A DNA stretch of 64,000 nucleotides, taken from positions 301,672 through 365,671 of the forward strand of contig NW_003101656.1 of assembly GCF_000003855.2 (NCBI RefSeq), in the 5' to 3' direction. The stretch comes from Blastomyces gilchristii SLH14081 (taxonomy: Eukaryota; Ascomycota; Eurotiomycetes; Onygenales; Ajellomycetaceae). Positions 22,083 to 34,700 of the stretch are shown piece after piece. The notes beneath the pieces were generated by a model, which searched no databases, was not told the DNA's origin, and was given only the letters and a program-made list of their open reading frames with translations. Numbering within the stretch: position 1 is the first letter of the stretch; each line of letters opens with the position of its first letter. A program made the position numbers and the translations under genes.

Positions 22083-23702
22083 ACTCTGTAGTTTTATAAA
22101 TAACTCTGAGTTTCTCACTCTTAGACTGGCCGCTGAGATCATGAATTTCACATTTGATTCTATTTGATCTGATTTCATACATTTCTTGACGTGAATCCCG
22201 CTAGGACTAATTATTAAAAAAACATGCAAAGTGACTATATATCAGATCTTAAAATAGAATCATGCCTTGAAAAAAATGAGAAAGTGATCTTATTTGGTCT
22301 CATTTAGTCTCATTCTTGACATAAAGGTACTATTTTTAGACATTTTAAGGTTTTTTTTAGACTATTTTTAATTTTTTAAAAAGTAACACTTTTTGATAAC
22401 ACTCAAATGATATTTAAAGTCATTTAAAGCAATAAAAATAATTTAAATTGAGAAGTGAAAATCATGATCTCATTTGAAAAATGTGATAAGAGTAGACAGT
22501 AAGTCTCACTAAGACAGTATGAAACTACTATGTAATGTTAGAACTGTGTAATGAGATCTGTCAAATTCACAATGAGACTATCAAAAATTCTGGTTCTGGT
22601 TTCAGACACGGTCACACGGTCAGTCTACTCACTCTGACATCTTATATACTAGAATAATGCAGGAGATTCATAATTCATATATAATCAGTCACTCAGATTA
22701 TGAGTAATTATATTGAATAATCTCTTAAAAATTCCACTGATCTGAGATATTAAGAAGTATCAGATACTTTGTCTAAAACTTTAAGTATTATTTCTCTATT
22801 ATCTTATGAAAAAATTGCAGAAAAGATCTTCTGAAATCACTTAATATCTCTAATAGAATCTGATAAGATGTAGAAATTAACTTCACTGTTAATCTCTTCA
22901 AGATTAAGAGTTATACAAACATTGTGATCATAATTGATTAATTAAGCAAAGATGTAATATTTAAATCTTGTAATAAGATAAATACTGAATAAGTCACTGA
23001 AGAGTTCTTATAAAGTTTATTCTATCAGATATGTGAGTTACTGAGATCTATTATATCTGATTAAAACTGTTAATTTGTAAGCGATGTCTGAATAAGAATC
23101 TGATAAGTTCTTAAGATTATATATCACTTATTCACTAGTTATCACTCTGACTCTGAAACTGATAATACATCAGAATGAACAATTCAGATACTGAAGAATT
23201 ATCTTTATAAGTTCTGTAACTATTTATAACATGACTCATATGATCTTCTTCTACACACTGAAGTCATTATTAATAACTGATTTCCTGTTTTAACAGAGAT
23301 AAGCTCATTGTTTCTTATATACAGTTATCACATAAAGATGTTAAATCTTCTAGAGATCATATATTTCACACTGAATCTCTGGAGTTTAATTCAGATCACT
23401 GATAATATAGTAATAAAGCTTTAAGATACTTGTAACTGAGTAGAGATCTTTATGACAAGTACTAAACAATATTAGAACAACTGAATTAATATTTATCAAG
23501 ATCTTATTAAATAATATAAGAGAGAGAATCTGATGTGATTGAATCTTAAGAATATACAGATTATATACTTATCTCATATACTGAATTACTGCTATGTTAA
23601 ATATAATGTAATAGAAGTTCTAGATAGTTATAACTTCTATCTTAATATATCATCAGAGATTTATAATATCTTTTATATACGCTTACTCTACTATGCTGTC
23701 AC
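22083..23702 (+). mobile_element. Ty3/gypsy family Y, copy Y3, left part (integrase region)
   Basis: It aligns with Y2 from about 60195 to 61275: integrase core and C-terminal tail. It is interrupted by MITE copy 3, and at 23703 by the composite that ends at 36942. Y3 then resumes at 36943 with the same GCTGTCAC and runs to its 3' LTR (37191-37476). The part upstream of 22083 is lost where X2 sits. Confidence 0.82.
22122..22627 (+). mobile_element. hAT-type MITE, copy 3 (506 bp) in Y3
   Basis: TAGACTGGCCGC..GGTCAGTCTA with a perfect 8-bp duplication CTCACTCT (22114-22121 and 22628-22635). This copy fixes the duplication length as 8 bp, because the bases further out differ. Confidence 0.92.
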
Positions 23703-23903
23703 TAGACTGCCCGCTGAGATCATGAATTTCATGTTTTATTTTATTTGATCTGGTCTCATACATTTCTTGATGTGAATCCCGCTGAGACTAGTCATTTAAA
23801 AAACCTGTAAAGTGACTATATATTAAATCTCCAAATGAAATCATGACTTGAAAAAAATAAGAAAGTGGTCTCATTTAATTCTATTTAGTCTCATTCTTAA
23901 CAT
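23703..23903 (+). mobile_element. hAT-type MITE fragment, left border of a composite
   Basis: The first 201 bp of the MITE (TAGACTGCCCGC..), following GCTGTCAC at 23695-23702. It stops at CATTCTTAACAT, where Y4 internal sequence begins. The matching right border (36842-36942) is an inverted copy of the same MITE end, followed by the same GCTGTCAC. Confidence 0.8.
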
Positions 23904-24099
23904 GTTTCATTCATGAATGAAAGCATACAAACCAGCATTGTGAATGCCTGATAACATTATGAAACATCTTGATATTCTGTTTCAAGACACTATCATACAA
24001 CAGAAGATGTTAGATTGATTACAAAGTGTCTGACAGAGAAATACTTCTCTTACAACATTTATTCCTGACTTCAATATCAAGATTCTAGAAGCAGATGAT

Positions 24100-25030
24100 T
24101 AATCTTGAAAGAATTAAATAAAGATTAGCATGCTTAAGAAGACATTAACTTTTGAACTCTTACAGACTCTTGTAAATGTAGATGAAGACCAGACTTATGA
24201 AGACTTCTGCACACAGCTCTGAACATTGAATGATCATCTTATCAAGCTCAAGAGTATACAGAACAGTGACAGAAGATGTTACATCTCAGTCACTTATACA
24301 CCTGTGCTAAAGAGGAGTAACAGCAATGATGCAGATGTCATGAACTGAATAGAGTCAAATGTCTATATACAAGCAAGAGTTTCTGTCATTCAAACAGGCT
24401 TTCAAGTCCCTGAAATCACTTCTGAACAAGTCACTGATCAATGTCAACATAAAGTGTGCATTAACTGTAACTGATCAGAGTATATTGCTTTCAACTGCTG
24501 ATCAGTCTATGTGTCTTCTCACTTGAAGAATGAATCAATGTCTGTCCACGCCAATCACATTGCATTGAAAGAAAATTCAGAGAATAACTATGAGAATACT
24601 CTGATGAAACAGGAAAAGAATTAGCTTCTGTTCAAATTCACAAACAGAAGCTTGAAGAGATTGAATGACAATCATTTAAAGAGAAAATGATAATAAATGT
24701 GATTCTTGTATCTACTGTGATTAATAACATGTATAATATAAAAGCTATGATAGACAGCAGTCTATATTACTATGCAATGATTAAATCTTCAGTTATAAGA
24801 TGTTATAATCTTCAGTATATTCTCTTATCAAAACCTTAACTCCTTGCAGAATTTGATGATTTAAAAGATATTTGCATCTATTACATAATGAAACTAAACA
24901 TAGATGTCAGAGAGTATCAGTGTGAAGACATCTATGTATATGAAGTTGATAATCTTGATTATGCTTTTATATTAGAACTTGCCTGGCTATCTGAATAAGA
25001 CATCTTATTAAATGCTTGAAACAGGAGCTT
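24100..25030 (+). pseudogene. Y4 gag and protease remnant
   Basis: Gag is recognisable by co-linearity with Y2 (MLKKTLTFELLQTLVNV-like start near 24131) and by a zinc knuckle at 24457-24498: C-I-N-C, then Glu-Tyr where Glu-His is expected, ending F-N-C. The spacing is CX2CX4(H to Y)X4C. Protease follows at about 24700-24990: the AMIDS segment (catalytic Asp), then YQCEDIYVYEVDNLDY. The knuckle packages genomic RNA; the protease cuts the polyprotein. Both frames are broken. Confidence 0.7.
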
Positions 25031-25379
25031 GATATTCCCTAATAATAATAGAGTTCATGAGAATGACATTCACAAGACTATGAATCTGACACAGATTTCT
25101 GTCAACATCTACAAAATACTTAGAAAAAGAAGTCACTGAAAGAATTACTGATAGCAGAATTATATATCATTGTATTCTATCAGTCTGACTAATATTAAAA
25201 AGACTCTAGAAAAGTTATTCTGTGTTACAATAATAGATTCTGATACAAAACTCTCTCAATAATATCATGAATATCTAGATGTCTTCTGATAAGATAATAA
25301 TGCTACAAATCCACCTCTCTTACAAGGTTCAGAAGTGAATCACAGTATCAAGTGAAAAAAGAAGAATAGTAAGAACTCT

Positions 25380-28260
25380 GAATTATCATAAGATTCTCTT
25401 TATAATATGTTCTGAGATGAACTTCTTCTTCTTTGAAAGACACTCAATGATCTGTTGAATAAAGAATTTATATATATTAGTAACTCTTTCATCACAGCCT
25501 CTATTCTCTTTGCAAAGAAACCAGGTGAAGAACTCTGATTCTGTGTAGATTATCAAGAATGGAATAGATTAATGAAGAAGAACTGTTATTCTTTATCTCT
25601 TATCAATGAAACTCTAGCTTGTATTGAACAAGCTCAATGATTTATAAAGTTAGATATCATCACTGCATTTTATAAGATCTGCATCACTGAAGAAGATAAG
25701 TAACTTACAGCATTCTGAACATGATATAATCTCTTTGAATGAGTAGTCACATTCTTTGAACTGACTAACATCTTCAGTACATTTCAGAAGTATATCAACT
25801 GAGCACTCTGAGATTTCCTTAATGAATTCATATCTGTATATCTTGATAACATTCTTATCTTCACTGATAAATTCAGAAAAGAATATCAAGAACATGTGTG
25901 AAAGATATTACAATGACTACAGAAAGTAGAACTGCTGATAAACATAGACAAGTATGATTTTAAGATTAAAAGTATAAAATATCTAGACTTTATCATAGAA
26001 GCTGACAAGAGAATTCAAATGACTTCTGAGAAGATCTCTGCTATTCTTGAATAAGAGGCTTCACACACTGTGAAAGATGTATGAAGCTTCATCAGATTAA
26101 CTAACTTCTATTAACAATTTATATAAAACTTCTCAGATATTATCACATCACTTTCAGAACTTACTAAGAAGAACTTAGTATTTCAATAATCAGTAGACAT
26201 GAAAGCTGTATTTACACAGATAAAGAAAATGTTCATCAATATCTCTCTACTTATAATATTTAATTCTGATTATAAAATAGTTATTGAAGCTAATTTCTCT
26301 GATTATATCATAGAAGAAGCTATATTATAATATGATGATGAAGATATCTTACAATCATGCATTTTCATATCTAAGAAACTGAGTCCTGCTGAATATAACT
26401 ATGAGATCTATGATAAGAAACTTCTTATGATTATACACTGTCTAGAAGAATGAGACTCTGAACTCTGAAGTATCTCTGAATTTGAGATAATCACAGATTA
26501 TAAGAATCTCAAGTACTTCATAATCATCTGTAAACTCACTGAATGACAGATGCAATGATCTGAATTTCTAAGTCACTTTCCTTTTACAATACACTACTGC
26601 CTCAGTAGTTAGAACTCAATGACAGATGCTCTCTTACAATGAGAACAAGATATACTGTCTGATATAACAGATATATACTGAATGAACTGAGAGCACCGGC
26701 TCTTAGATCTGAAGATATTGATTAATCAAGATAGAACAACTTATAACACTATACATACTTCTCTGATTAGAACACTTTCTCTCTGAACTGACTCTGACAT
26801 TGATATCTTCACTTTCTCTACACTGAATGAACTGTGGCATACAGCAGCTCTGACTAATGAACTTCTTCAGACTCTCACTGAAGCAGTATATTAAGAAGCA
26901 CCTTGATTTTTCTCAGAACTATGTATAAGAACTGATATCTCAGAATATTCAATTGATAACAATACCACTCTATGATTCTGTAAACAATACTGAGTCTTTC
27001 ACTCTGAACTCTTACACATCTGAATAATGTTATAGATGCATGATTTGTACATGACTGACTATTCAGACTATGAATAACTGTATAGAATGAGCTTCTGAGA
27101 GTTCTACTGATCTGAGATATTAAATAGCATCAGATACTTTGTCTGAAACTGTAATTACTATTATTCTGTTATCTCATGAAAGAGCTGTAGAAAAGATCTA
27201 TTAAAATCACTTAATATCTTTAATAAAATCTGATAAGATGTAGTAATTGACTTTGATATTAATCTATCTAAGAGTAAGAATTATAAAAACATTCTGATCA
27301 TCATGAATCAATTAAGTAAAGATATAATATTGAAATCTTGTAATAAGATGAATATTAAACAAGTTACTGAAGCTTTTCTACAGATCTTATTCTATCAGAT
27401 ATATGAATTACTGAGATCTATAGTATTAGATCAGAGTTATTAATTTATAAGTACTCTCTAAATAAGAATCTGTTAAGTTCTTAAGATTATATACTATCTA
27501 TTAACTATCTATCACTCTGAGACTGATAATATATCAGAACAGATAATTCAGACTGTAAAGAATTATCTCTGTAAGTTCTGTAATCACTTATAAAATGATT
27601 GACATGATCTACTTCTACACACAGAGATTACTATTAATAAATGAGATATTATTTTAACAGATATAAGTCTGTTCTTTCTTACACACAGTTATTACATGAA
27701 GATGTTGAATCTTTCAGAGATTACACTGTTCATATCAGATCTCTGCAGTTCAATTCAGATCACTAATAATATAGTAATAAATCTCTGAGATACTCATAAC
27801 TGAGTAGAGATCTTCATAGTAACTATAAAACAAGATTAAGAGAATTAAATCAATGTTCACTGAGACTCTGCTGAATAATATAAGATAGAAGACTTGATAT
27901 AATTAAATCTTAAGAATATACAGATCATATGTTCATCTTGTATACTGAATTACTATTATATCAAGTATAAACTGATAGAAGTTCTAGATAGTTATAACTA
28001 CTGTCTTAACATATTATCAGAGATTTATAATATCTTTTATACAAGCTTACTCTGCTGTGTTGTTACTGATCTGTTCTCTTCTCAACTGACTTCTAACTGA
28101 CAGCTGTCAGATATCATAGAAGAAGATAATAAGCTTGAGTGAGAGATTGAGAATATTCTTGATAAGAGATTCTGTGACTGCAGCTGATAATATTTTATGA
28201 AACAAGTTAGTTATAATCAACTGATCTGAACTCTGAGTTCTATGTTATCTGAAACAGCAG
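25380..28260 (+). pseudogene. Y4 RT, RNase H, integrase and chromodomain remnant
   Basis: RT: AKKPGEELxFCVDYQEWNRL near 25510-25565. The catalytic motif at about 25829 reads YLDN, the second Asp lost by G-to-A. RNase [21 protein letters not shown] near 26393-26450, then ITDHKNLKYF. Integrase (about 26990-27900) and chromodomain (about 28110-28230) follow. TGA stops sit at Trp positions throughout. Confidence 0.78.
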
Positions 28261-28269
28261 TTCTTGACT

Positions 28270-28452
28270 TGTGATTCAAAGGTTGCTTCAGCCAGCGTAC
28301 GATTACAGGCGTACGCCGGCTTCTTATATATTGAATCTCGTACGCTAATTTAATTAGCGGCCGCTATGGCCCCTTTACACTTGTATGTGTACACTAGTAG
28401 TTCGGAAGTGGCCGCGGTATTATCCGATGGTCGTACATTCTTCTGAACCACA
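28270..28452 (-). repeat. Left LTR of Z (3' LTR with respect to gag-pol)
   Basis: TGTGATTC..GAACCACA, CpG-rich, with a NotI-type palindrome GCGGCCGC. Its first ~85 bp keep three CGTACG palindromes; its last ~80 bp have lost eight CG pairs relative to the right LTR. All 14 differences between the two LTRs are single transitions at CG. Confidence 0.95.
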
Positions 28453-28756
28453 TTCTCCCTCACCAGATTCAGTCACACTCATGTGACCATGTTGTACGCC
28501 CTAGCTTCATGTGAATTAGCTTGTCACTAGCATTTCACAATTGTGTGACCTATCCCTGATTCGGCTAGTGTTCTGCATACACCCTCACAAAGAAACTTTC
28601 ACTATATTACATCACTCATTCACTAACTTTTCTCATTCTTCAATCATCTTCTTCATTCCATCATCATCAAACACCACTATCATTCAAGATTCCTACTCCT
28701 TCTCCTGTTCAACTCTTTCTATCTGTTCATCTATCACATTGTACATGTTCCTGGCA
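28453..28756 (+). promoter_or_regulatory. Putative promoter and 5' leader of the Z antisense gene
   Basis: About 300 bp between the left LTR and the first ATG. CTATATTAC (about 28602) is a weak TATA candidate. It is followed by a long C/T/A leader (28611-28740: tcactcattcactaact, catcttcttcattc) of the kind found before fungal start codons. Some upstream ATGs are present (28541 and 28745). Confidence 0.35.
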
Positions 28757-30463
28757 ATGGCCCCTCATTCTCACAACAAGCGTCATTGTAGTGCCCATAC
28801 CAGGCAGTTTGTTAGCAGTAAGTGTAACATGTTGTGAAACATGATCAGGGCTTGTTTATCTTCTAATGATTGTCAGAACAATGTATTATCATGAATGATG
28901 ACACACCTTCTTGTACACCCTCAATCATTTCTCTTCTCAGTGGGTTCCTGATTGTGTTTTCTGGCATGATTTTGCATGAATGCAGATGCTGATATGTTTG
29001 TTTTTATTTGTATAGAATTATCATGTGTTGACAGATTCACATCCACTGATGATAGTAAACCCAATGTTGAATCATTGATTGAGAACTTAGAGGATGTGAT
29101 AATGAAGAAATTGTCTGTGTCATGTGTGGCTGAGTCTTCTGCATTCTCTTCTCTTCTCTCTGTTCCTTTCTCTGCTGCTCCCCTTCAATCTCCTACACCT
29201 GCCCCTGTGTCTGGTTCTCCCGCTCCCGCTACCCCTGTTCCTGCGACCCCCACTTCTGCCACTCCTGGTTTTGCCACCTCTGCTTTTGTTACCAGCTCTC
29301 CCTGATTCAAGGAGATGTTGCATAGGCTTAATGAACCATGTCTCTCAGTGTGTACACTTCTGCTCTTCTTGCCAACTCCCAGAACAATTTATTGTATGAA
29401 GACTGTGTACAACACAACTATCTGAAGCTCAGTTGCAGACACTGATTATTACATTTGTTTTAAATATTTATAATGAGACAATTATTCATTCATATCAGAG
29501 AATCACCCCTCTTCTCAACAGTGTTGAGATCATGAGTCTTTTTCTTTTCATCTTTTCAATCTGACACTGATTTTCCTGTTCTTAGAAGAAATTGTTATGA
29601 GTTTTACTGTGTATGAAGTTGTGACATTCACAGATATCAAGAAGCTTTTTACAATTGTAAAGTTCAATATTGCAGAGATATCTGCTCTGATGAATTTCTT
29701 TAGAATGATTGATCTGTATCAGCCTATTCTCTGATGTCTGTCATCTGACTTTGTAGTGCAGGTGAAAGATATCCGTGTTTTCAGAAATGAGAACACAGAT
29801 GTCATACTCTTTTACACTCACAGGTGTGAGGCTTGTATGTCTTGTCTGAGATGTCATTGTGAGAATGAGTCATTTGCATACTGTGTTCTGCTTTCTGCAT
29901 TTCTCTGTGTCTCTCTCTCTCTTTCTGAGAAGCCTTGTGTGTGTTGTAATTGCATGTACAATTCTAAGACCAGTGAGTGTTTATTCAGTAACTGTTCCCA
30001 TCTCTGATTTTGTGATTTTCATATGCTAACAATAATTCTTAGTTGCTTCAGTGTCAGAGACCATTCTGATTGAAGATGATAACACTGCTGAGACTACTCT
30101 CTCTCACTCTCAAGCTTCTTCTGTCACTTTCTCTTCCTTCTCTGCAGGGAAGGTTGTGCACACACTGAGTTATAAGCATTCAGCTCTGAGTGACTTCTGT
30201 CATTCATCTGATCCTGTGTCTTCTTCTTCTTCTATTTCTTTCACCTTCACTTCCTCTGCCCTGACTCCTGGTCCTGCAGGTCCTGTGCTCTCCTTCAATT
30301 TCTCTATACATACATGTGCACATTTCTATATTAGTATTCCAGTCAATCTTGCAATCAATGACATTAATGTTGTACACAGAGTGATAGAGAAATCAGAGAC
30401 ATGCATGATGTTATTACAAGAGCAGCTTGTAACTCTTGAATTTCTTACAGACCTTGAGTTTTG
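28757..30463 (+). CDS. Z antisense passenger gene, probably four or more exons, unknown function
   Basis: Proposed exon 1 is 28757-28817 (start MAPHSHNKR), ending at GTAAGT. The intron 28818-28940 ends TTCTCAG. The join stays in frame with exon 2 (28941 to about 29420), which becomes Pro/Ala/Ser/Thr-rich (about 29180-29300). Exon 3 (about 29591-29987) is open except for one TGA and contains T-D-I-K-K-L-F, then RVFRNEN and a Cys-rich block. The intron 29988-30042 or -30051 (GTAACT..CTAAC..TTAG or TTCAG) joins in the same frame to exon 4 (to a TGA at 30462). Some TGA codons lie where Trp is plausible. CpG decay turns Arg into Cys, so the Cys count is inflated. It converges on gag-pol. No known domain is recognised; the second intron is not resolved. 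Confidence 0.5.
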
Positions 30464-30984
30464 AGATTTCCTTTGTTTTTGATGTTTTTCAGATGACATG
30501 GTGTTGGAAATAGATTAAATGTGTAGTGTATGAAAATGAATGAAGTGTGTATGATAATATTTGTCTTTTACAGTTGACTCTTACAGTTGATGATCAATTC
30601 ATCATCTCTTTTCTTACACTTTTTCTCTATCTGCTAGTCACTACTCTTATACAATCTCTATATGATACAGCATTCAGTGACTAGGTTCAGCAGCTTCTAA
30701 CTTTTTATAATTCTGTCTCATGCATTATACTGTCTCTCTTCACCTGCTCAGATCACTATAGTGAACAGCTCATCAAAACTAACCTCATCTGATCTCTGAG
30801 TGTTCTCAGAGGTCAAGATGGCTTGATCTCACATGTCTGTGAATGTTTCAGATAGTTCATCCTCTGTAGTCTTCATGATTGAACTGGTGTAAACAGTTGA
30901 ATTCAACTCTGAATTTCTTTTTCTTCTGTGACCTGACTCATGTGCAAGTCTGCTGCTTTGAGATCACTCTTTGCTGTGTTGCAC

Positions 30985-31690
30985 TCACTGTCTGTGATGT
31001 GTTATTGTATGATCAGCTACAGTCTCATCACTTATTAAAGTATGACATTCACCTGATTTCTTCATTTCTTCCCATTCTTTCCTTATAATTGTGAAAAGAT
31101 CAGAATAAGTGAGATCATCTGATTCATAAGTATCTATGATTTCTCTTACTTCATGAGACTTTTCAATTGTAAGTCTCTTCTTTTTCAATGCTGACAATAG
31201 TGCTGTGAATGATCATAATCTGCTCAGGTCTTGCATCTTTGCTTTCACAAGTTATGAATCATTGATTAAGTTGTGTAAGATCTGTTCCCCTGATTCTTTC
31301 AATGTGTACATTCTCAGAGAATGTGATTTGAGTATTTTATATGACTTAAATTATCTAGGTTGGAACTTCTCAGGACTCTCATTGTGTATAAGAACTCACA
31401 TTCTCATCTTGAGACTCAATTCCTTAACAAGTGAGTCTTGTATTCTTTTCAATTGAATTGCTCAGTTCAGGAGTAACTCATTAGCTTTTGTGCATGCATG
31501 GCTGATCTCTTTCAATCTTGATTCTGCATCTGTGACTGTTGCATCTGCAACTGCTGTTTCTACTGCATCTGCAACTGCTCTCTCTCTCATCTTTTCTAAA
31601 ACATTCTCCAGAATGCGCGGATGCAATTCATACAACAGGTAGAATGATGAACACTTGAAGACTGCATGCTGTTGAATCCGCATGGCCAAT
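30985..31690 (-). pseudogene. Z integrase C-terminal tail
   Basis: Two open pieces (31462-31689 and 30985-31197, minus) continue the integrase: a LYELHPRI-like segment, then an Ala/Val/Glu-rich stretch with a short internal repeat (VADAVETAVADA), then an acidic Y-S-D-L-F tail. No chromodomain like that of X or Y is evident. 30464-30984 separates it from the antisense gene; I see nothing else there. Confidence 0.6.
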
Positions 31691-32490
31691 AGTGCCTGTC
31701 TGAGATATTCATCTCATAGTCTCATAGGCTTACTCACTAGATATTTCATCAGCATGTTACTCAAGATTTCATTCAAGTGTTCCATCTTTCTGTTTATCTG
31801 TAGATGATATGATGTTGTTCTACAATGTCTTGTCTGTAACTGGCCTATGAAATATCTCACTGCTTCTTCTACAAGATTCACACTGTTATCAGTTAGAATC
31901 TTGCGCGGTATTTCATAGTTGACATAGATCTCATCATGTAGAAACTTCATCATCATCTTCTCTGTTGTCTCTGGAACTGCTCTTGCAACTGGCCAGTCAG
32001 TAGTGTAATCAATAGCAGTGATTATTCATTGATTTTCATTTGATGTTTGCAGCAATATGTCTATGAGATCCATCTCTCATCATTTGAATGATTGTATTGT
32101 ACACTCTACCTGATGTTGTGCTTTCTCACATTCTAATCCTTTCTTAGATTCTTTCATAACCTGGCAATTCAGGCACTTGTGAGTGTACATCTGAATGTCC
32201 TCAGCCATGCTTAGTCAGTATACTCTTGGTTTGAGTATACTCATGAGTTCAGGGCTTTCTAAGTGATCAAATTCCTTGTGTATGTAAGTCATCAAGTTAC
32301 ATCTAAATGAAGATTCTAGATAGGGAGCTTCTGTGTATTCTAGATTGCAGTAAAGCACAACATTATTTTCATTTCTCAATTTTCCCAGCTTGAAGTTCAG
32401 AAGCATCTCTTCTACTACTCTTGTGAGACACTTGTTATCTGACATCTTACCATTCTCTAAGTGAGAGATTATAATGTTCACTCATTCTGA
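31690..32490 (-). pseudogene. Z integrase
   Basis: Zinc-finger part in the open piece 32215-32481 and just after it: H-K-E-F-D-H then a C-L-N-C pair near 32165-32180. Core: A-I-D-Y-T-T-D-W (catalytic Asp, about 32010), ILTDNSVNLVEEA (second Asp, about 31900), and H-L-x-I-N-R-K-x-E-H-L-N-E (catalytic Glu, about 31785). The family residue after TDN is usually Gly; here it is Ser, again G-to-A. Integrase joins the cDNA ends to target DNA in the nucleus. Confidence 0.82.
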
Positions 32491-32559
32491 TTTCTTGCAT
32501 TCTCTCAGTGTGTTTAACATGAACATCTCTTGTGCCTGGTTTGCAGAACTCTCACTCAT

Positions 32560-33860
32560 GAAATTGAGTCTGTGACTGATTGCATCCAGCACCACTGTGT
32601 TCAATCTCTTTTAGTATTTGATATGAAGATCATACACTTGGAACTCTGAGATTCAATGTGCTAAGCATTTGAAAGGTTTTGTCATTGATTGTAGATAGAT
32701 GAGGCTTTTGTGATCTGTGATCACTGTTGTTGTATGCTCATTGTTGATATATCTATCTCACAACACCAGCATGTGCTTGATCACTAGCAATTCCTTTTCA
32801 TGCACTGAGTAATTGAGCTCAGCGCCTGATAGTTTCCTACCATCATACATCACCAGGTGCAGCTTGTCATCCTTGCTCATCTGTAGAAGAGTGCCTCTGA
32901 TAGCTCATTTGAATGCATCTGTCTTGATGTAGAAAGGTTTATCATGATCTGATTGAATAAGCACTGAGAATGTTATTACACATTCTCTCAGTGTGAGAAA
33001 AGCCTCTTTGCACACAGCATTTCAGATGATTGAATAAAACTTCTTCTTTTGCAGATTTGTATCTGTTTCTCTTAAGAGATCTGAGAGTGATGCAGATATT
33101 CATGCAAAATCCTTGATGAACCTGCAGTAGTATGAGACCAACTCAAGAAACTGTCATACATGGTGTACATTTCTCAGCCATGGCTAATTTGCTATGACAT
33201 TCAATTTCTTCAGGATGAGGTGTATACAGCCATCACTTACTATATGTCTCATGAACTTCAACTCTTCTGTTCCAAATACACACTTGATTGATTTGATATA
33301 GAGCTTATGCTCTGTCAGAGTTGTAAGCACTTCATCAAGATGCTTCAGATGTTCATTGTATGAGTTTGAAAAGACTAGGATGTCATTGAGATATATAAGG
33401 CATGAGGTTTCATTCTGTTTATAAAGAATTGTATTCATTATTGTTTGAAAGATGACAGATGCATTTGTCAGACTGAATGATATTGCTAGGAATTCGAACT
33501 TCTCTCATTGTATATTAAATGCAGTTCACAGAACTGACAGTTCATCTATGCAGATCTGCCAGTATTCTGAGAGAAGATTGATCTTCAATAGATATCAGGT
33601 GTTTTCAACTGTATCCAACTGTTGTTGAATCTGTGACAGTGAATATTCATTCTTGATCATTAGCTTGTTGAGTGCTTGATAATTGATACACATCTGTCAC
33701 TCTTCACCTGTCTTTTTCACAAATAGAACTGGAAAGCCTCACGCGCTTGATGAGAGTTGTATGAGACCACATTCTAGAAGGTCTGTGATCTGATGCTTCT
33801 GTTCTTTGAGGTGTGTTTGTGACAGAGAGTACACATTCTGGTTGACTGGTTTTGCATCCC
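32560..33860 (-). pseudogene. Z reverse transcriptase and RNase H
   Basis: The RT piece 33184-33438 carries YLNDILVFSNSYNEHLKHL: the catalytic YLDD is YLND (33382-33393). C-V-F-G-T-E-E-L-K-F follows. RNase H: Y-I-K-T-D-A (about 32925), S-V-H-E-K-E-L-L-V-I-K-H (about 32795), V-I-T-D-H-K-S-L (about 32715). Upstream parts of RT to about 33860 are in pieces. Copies genomic RNA into cDNA in the particle; the active-site change alone would inactivate it. Confidence 0.85.
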
Positions 33861-34229
33861 CTGTGTCAATCTCATGTATGAATCCTCATTCCAGCGACAA
33901 TTCTGATGGAAGATCTGTTCAGAAGACCTTCCCATGCTTCTCCAGAAGCTTCTTCATATGCTTATCCTCCCACATATCTTTTATCTTAGTTTCCTCCACT
34001 TCCAGGTCTCATATGACATACAGAATGCTTTCAGATGAGGTCTTGCAAATCATTCTCTTTGCTTGTTGATGTGTAAGCAGATTTAATCCTTCTATATCAG
34101 AGATGTGGAATGTCCTTCTCATATCAGTTGATAGAATTGTATGAACCATTTTCTTCCTATTGATCAACTGCATATAGCATGTACATCATTGAATCTGCGG
34201 ATTGAACCTTTAAAATCAATCAAGTTCAA

Positions 34230-34500
34230 GAATAAGATTGTATTCCACATTCTGCAGCTCTCACGCCCAAATATAGCAAGACCATTCTCTGAAGTGCAAG
34301 AGAACTCTTACTTTTGCAGGTGATATCAAATATCAGTTATTAAGTAATCTTATGTGTTGAGAATCCTTCACTCAGCAGACCTCTTTCAATCTTTGAATTA
34401 TATAATCATCAATATATTGTGTCAAAGCTCCTGTGTCTGCTAACACTTTTGCAGCCATCTCTCAATTCTTATTCAAGTGTCTCTTATACATTAACATTTC
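34230..34500 (-). pseudogene. Z aspartic protease
   Basis: L-A-D-T-G-A at about 34423-34443 (D-T-G codons at 34429-34437), followed by Y-I-D-D-Y-I-I-Q-R-L. This is the catalytic D-T/S-G motif of retroelement proteases, and here it is intact. It lies between the gag zinc knuckle and RT, the normal Ty3/gypsy order. Confidence 0.75.
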
Positions 34501-34700
34501 AGGCCTCAAGGCATTGAGATGAGCATTCACTTCATCCTCGCCTGCACCTTAGTCAGGAGCCTGCTTCTTCTTTGCATTCACAGAATTCAGAGAGTCATCT
34601 AACACAGACATCTCTTTCACTTTGAAGGCTTTTCATAGAATATCAGTGAGTGCCTCTGAGCTCACTGATTCTGCTAGTTTTTTGACTGTGCATGCTGAGT

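Larger units (their letters stand above)
23904..28269 (+). mobile_element. Ty3/gypsy family Y, copy Y4 (5'-truncated), interrupted by Z
   Basis: It starts inside gag (equivalent to about 57120 of Y2) and runs co-linearly through protease, RT, RNase H, integrase and chromodomain to 28269. Z is inserted there. Y4 continues at 36500 with the purine tract and 3' LTR (36536-36841). The 5' LTR and leader are missing. Confidence 0.85.

Noticed and set aside
29120..29323. Arg/Gly-rich protein on the minus strand
   Set aside because: It is the complement of the Pro/Ala/Ser-rich exon of the Z antisense gene; the Arg/Gly composition follows from the complementary codons.
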